A stretch of DNA of 6,793 nt from Rhodospirillaceae bacterium. Lineage in GTDB: Bacteria; Pseudomonadota; Alphaproteobacteria; Rhodospirillales; Rhodospirillaceae. The notes beneath the pieces are model-generated. The model was given only the letters and a program-made list of their open reading frames with translations, did not search any database and was not told the origin of the DNA. Each line of letters opens with the position of its first letter. Position 1 is the stretch's first letter. Shown here piece after piece: positions 4,651-6,793 of this stretch. The DNA is taken from positions 1 through 6,793 of the forward strand of contig JAFGWD010000029.1 in NCBI GenBank assembly GCA_016937315.1, in the 5' to 3' direction. The translations under genes were made by a program, and so were the position numbers.

Positions 4651-5559
4651 TCAGCCGCACGGTGCGATGCGGGTGAGGAAGGTTTGCAACTCGGCTTGGA
4701 GCTCCCGCGCCACTCCGGAAGGGGGCCGGCCGGCCGGAAAAAACAGGAAATAAGACAGCGGAATGCGCGGTTGGAAGGGCCTTGTCACCACGCCTCGGCC
4801 TTTGAAGGCGTGGGCAGTAAAGGGCTCGACCACGGTTACCCCCGCGCCCTCTGCCACCAGGGCATAGGCGGTGTGGGCGCGTTGTGTGCTGATGCGGCGT
4901 CGCGGTGTGATCTCCGCCGCATGTAGGACGTTGGCAATCGCCCCCCAGGACAGACGGTCGTCGGTAAGACCGATGAAGTCAACCTCAGCGAGGTCCTTAG
5001 GTTCGATGACGGCTTTTTGTGCCAGAGGATGGTGTTCCGGCATGGCGCAGACCAGTTCGGTGGTGATCAACAACTGGCTTTCGACGTTGGGGGCTTCCAG
5101 AGGTTTTAAGGCGATGCCAATATCGACCAAGCCACGAGAAACCCACTCTACAACGGTGGCCGACCCATAGGAGGATAGAGAAATCTGTACTTCTGGACGC
5201 CGCTGGCAGAGCTGTGCGATGATTTTTGGCAGAACGCCGGAAGACAAGCTGGGCATACAGGCGATTCGCAAATGCCCGAGTCCGGCTTGACGAATTTCAT
5301 TGGCGCGTGCGGCAATCCCGGAAAGTCCAGCGAACAGATGTTCGGCTTCAGTATAAATTACCTCGCACTCTGGCGTTGGGCGTAAACGGCGGTTGCTGCG
5401 GTCAAACAGAGGAAAACCCACCTCGCGCTCTAAATCAGCAAGAAGGCGGCTGACGGAAGGTTGTGATACGTTGAGCAAACGCGCTGCGGCCGAGGCTCCA
5501 CCGGTGAGAACAACGGCACGTAAGGCTTCGATTTGACGCATGGTGATTCGTGAGGCCAT
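4651..5559 (-). CDS. LysR-type transcriptional regulator, 302 aa
   Basis: DNA-binding activator/repressor of standard LysR layout. The N-terminal winged helix-turn-helix spans about residues 5-65 (MRQIEALRAVVLTGGASAAA, then LLNVSQPSVSRLLADLEREVG and PLFDR). It is followed by a linker helix and a periplasmic-binding-like effector domain from about 94 (GHLRIACMPSLSSGVLP) to the end. Length is normal. The helix-turn-helix and the start of the effector domain resemble the OccR/NocR-type branch that controls opine or amino-acid uptake, but the ligand cannot be told. The ATG at 5559 has GGAA five bases upstream; the ATG at 5541 has nothing. It is transcribed away from a substrate-binding protein gene across a 154-base gap with a perfect inverted repeat, the usual arrangement of a LysR protein controlling its divergent neighbour and itself. 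Its stop lies 58 bases before the fldA start. Confidence 0.93.
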   Translation of the reverse strand: MASRITMRQIEALRAVVLTGGASAAARLLNVSQPSVSRLLADLEREVGFPLFDRSNRRLRPTPECEVIYTEAEHLFAGLSGIAARANEIRQAGLGHLRIACMPSLSSGVLPKIIAQLCQRRPEVQISLSSYGSATVVEWVSRGLVDIGIALKPLEAPNVESQLLITTELVCAMPEHHPLAQKAVIEPKDLAEVDFIGLTDDRLSWGAIANVLHAAEITPRRRISTQRAHTAYALVAEGAGVTVVEPFTAHAFKGRGVVTRPFQPRIPLSYFLFFPAGRPPSGVARELQAELQTFLTRIAPCG

Positions 5560-5586
5560 AGCATTTCCAAATGAAGTTATGAGTGA

Positions 5587-5592
5587 ATCATA
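5587..5592 (-). promoter_or_regulatory. Possible -10 box of the LysR gene
   Basis: The minus-strand hexamer TATGAT (5592-5587) lies 27 bases before the LysR ATG. A -35 is poor at the right distance (CAACTG, 5615-5610), as is common for activator-dependent or weak autoregulated promoters. The left arm of the inverted repeat lies just upstream of it, so the regulator could repress its own gene there. Confidence 0.3.
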
Positions 5593-5593
5593 T

Positions 5594-5623
5594 TTGACGC
5601 TATGGTTCGCAGTTGCCTAAGAT
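5594..5623 (+). promoter_or_regulatory. Sigma-70 promoter of the substrate-binding protein gene
   Basis: TTGACG (5594-5599) and TAAGAT (5618-5623) are separated by 18 bases. A transcript would start near 5630, leaving a leader of about 80 bases before the ATG at 5714. Both hexamers overlap the arms of the inverted repeat. Confidence 0.6.
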
Positions 5624-5631
5624 AGCGTCAA
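5594..5631. promoter_or_regulatory. Perfect 10-bp inverted repeat, probable LysR-family operator
   Basis: TTGACGCTAT (5594-5603) and ATAGCGTCAA (5622-5631) are exact reverse complements around an 18-base spacer, with arm centres 28 bp apart. The repeat lies between the divergent LysR and substrate-binding protein genes and covers the latter's -35 and -10. Placement over the core promoter suggests repression, or a site that a tetramer must vacate on ligand binding. It is not a terminator: no T tract follows on either strand. Confidence 0.68.
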
Positions 5632-5713
5632 CAAGAAAAAATGCCTTTCGGGAGTGCAATCCACATAAGCACAGGTCGTGTTTATGAACCCGGAGACGTG
5701 GAGACTTCGCACA

Positions 5714-6793
5714 ATGCGCTATGGACTGACTGGAACCACTGCCCTGATCGCGGGGCTTTTGGCGGTTGCTAGCCCCGCCCTTGCCACCGATCTTAAAATC
5801 GGTTTGGCTGCGGAGCCGAGTGCGCTCGACCCGCATTATCACAACCTGATTCCCAACAACTCCATGGCATCGCACATGTTCGATGCCATTATTGAACAAG
5901 ATGAAAACCAGCATTTATCGCCTGGCCTGGCGGCTTCGTGGAAGGCTGTGGACGATACCACTTGGGAATTCAAATTGCGTAAAGGCGTGACCTTCCACGA
6001 TGGCTCGCCTTTCACGTCAAAGGATGTGGTGTTTTCGCTGTGTCGCGTGCCGAATGTGCCCAACAGCCCGTCGGCCTTCACCATTTACATGAAATCGGTC
6101 ACGGCGGTGGAAACCCCCGATGATGACACCGTGGTGTTGAAGACGGAAAAGCCCTATCCATTGATGCCAAACGACATTTCTACCATTGGAATTCTGCCAG
6201 CGAAAAGCGGCAAACTTACGGGGCCGATTGTCTTTAAGAAGTCCGGTTGTGAGGGCATTGCGGCCTATCCGTCGACCGAAGATGTCAACGCAGGCAAGGT
6301 TCCCGGCACCGGGCCGTTCAAGTTTAAGGAATTCGTCAAAGGCGACCGCATTGTCCTGACCAAGAACGCCACCTATTGGGGGCAAAAACCGGCTTGGGAT
6401 ACGGTAACCTTCAAGCCGATTCCCTCTGATGGGCCACGGGTTGCCGCGCTTTTGGCGGGTGATGTCGATTTCATCGAGAATCCGCCATCTCAGGACCTGC
6501 CGCGTTTACGCAAGGACAAGGATATCCACGTCGTCGATGGTTTGTCGAATCGCGTGATCTATGTTGCCCTGGATAGCTTTAATGAAAAGTCTCCGGGGAT
6601 TTCCGGCACCGAGACAAATCCGTTGAAGGACCCTCGTGTGCGTAAAGCCTTGTCTATTGCGATTGATCGTAAGGCGATTCAGTCGCGCATCATGGGCGGT
6701 CAGAGTGAGCCAGCGGGACAGTTGATTTCACCCGGTTTGTTCGGCTTTTCCGACCCGTTGAAGCCGGATGCCTTTAATAGCAAAGCCGCCAAG
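5714..6793 (+). CDS. ABC transporter substrate-binding protein, family 5 (peptide/opine type), 3' end outside window
   Basis: Periplasmic binding protein of the DppA/OppA (SBP_bac_5) family that delivers peptides or similar ligands to an ABC permease. 360 codons are present; members are usually 500-540 residues. A Sec signal peptide is clear: a short basic start MRYGL, a hydrophobic core TALIAGLLAVASP, and cleavage after ALA24. Family features: EPSALDPHYHN near the mature N-terminus, LSPGLAASW (68-76), TWEFKLRKGVTFHDGSPFTSKDVVFSL (83-109), GTGPFKF (198-204), and NPLKDPRVRKALSIAIDR (302-319). Cys110 and Cys179 could form a disulfide in the periplasm. The ATG at 5714 has GGAG ten bases upstream and gives a compact signal peptide; an in-frame ATG at 5684 adds ten residues with a weak CAGGT site and is possible. 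Permease and ATPase genes are expected downstream. It is divergent from a LysR gene and probably its target. The exact ligand cannot be told. Confidence 0.95.
   Translation, partial: MRYGLTGTTALIAGLLAVASPALATDLKIGLAAEPSALDPHYHNLIPNNSMASHMFDAIIEQDENQHLSPGLAASWKAVDDTTWEFKLRKGVTFHDGSPFTSKDVVFSLCRVPNVPNSPSAFTIYMKSVTAVETPDDDTVVLKTEKPYPLMPNDISTIGILPAKSGKLTGPIVFKKSGCEGIAAYPSTEDVNAGKVPGTGPFKFKEFVKGDRIVLTKNATYWGQKPAWDTVTFKPIPSDGPRVAALLAGDVDFIENPPSQDLPRLRKDKDIHVVDGLSNRVIYVALDSFNEKSPGISGTETNPLKDPRVRKALSIAIDRKAIQSRIMGGQSEPAGQLISPGLFGFSDPLKPDAFNSKAAK

Overview
The window reads as chromosomal DNA of an alphaproteobacterium, most likely Rhodospirillales-like. This is inferred from moderately high GC, the style of the aconitase, the flavodoxin and the solute-binding protein, and an IS5/IS1182-type transposase remnant of a kind common in that group. 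No species can be named from the sequence alone.

Left part, + strand: the 3' end of aconitase (acnA) with its own intrinsic terminator (412-442); a 62-codon hypothetical gene (590-778) with a good ribosome binding site and a C7 tract near its start; and a complete transaldolase-family gene (865-1587). Immediately after the transaldolase stop codon lies a decayed 803-bp insertion sequence (1588-2390). It has imperfect terminal inverted repeats, a transposase with an internal deletion, a frameshift and a stop, and a 3' tail that is not transposase at all but a broken piece of another small protein. A strong hairpin terminator follows (2401-2438) and appears to serve transcription from both sides.

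Middle, 2439-2823: no protein gene. It contains a 58-bp direct repeat in two copies 176 bp apart, each with helically phased GCCAAA motifs. Between them are a boxA-like sequence and a GC-rich hairpin with a GCAA tetraloop. This is the least explained part of the window. It is followed by a complete tRNA-Arg(CCU) gene on the minus strand, with a clear promoter whose -35 box overlaps the stop codon of the next gene.

Right part, mostly minus strand: proline iminopeptidase (pip), then a long-chain flavodoxin (fldA) under a very good Fur box, then a LysR-type regulator. The regulator is divergent from a periplasmic family-5 (peptide/opine type) ABC substrate-binding protein that runs off the window end. 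A perfect 10-bp inverted repeat with an 18-bp spacer sits exactly on the -35 and -10 of the substrate-binding protein promoter and is the obvious operator for local control.

Functionally this is mostly ordinary metabolism: TCA cycle, sugar-phosphate aldol chemistry, proline-peptide turnover, iron-responsive electron transfer and peptide uptake. Proline iminopeptidase and the substrate-binding protein could both serve peptide use, but nothing in the sequence ties them together except proximity. I do not see a complete new system. The repeat/boxA/hairpin locus and the chimeric IS tail are the best candidates for something undescribed.
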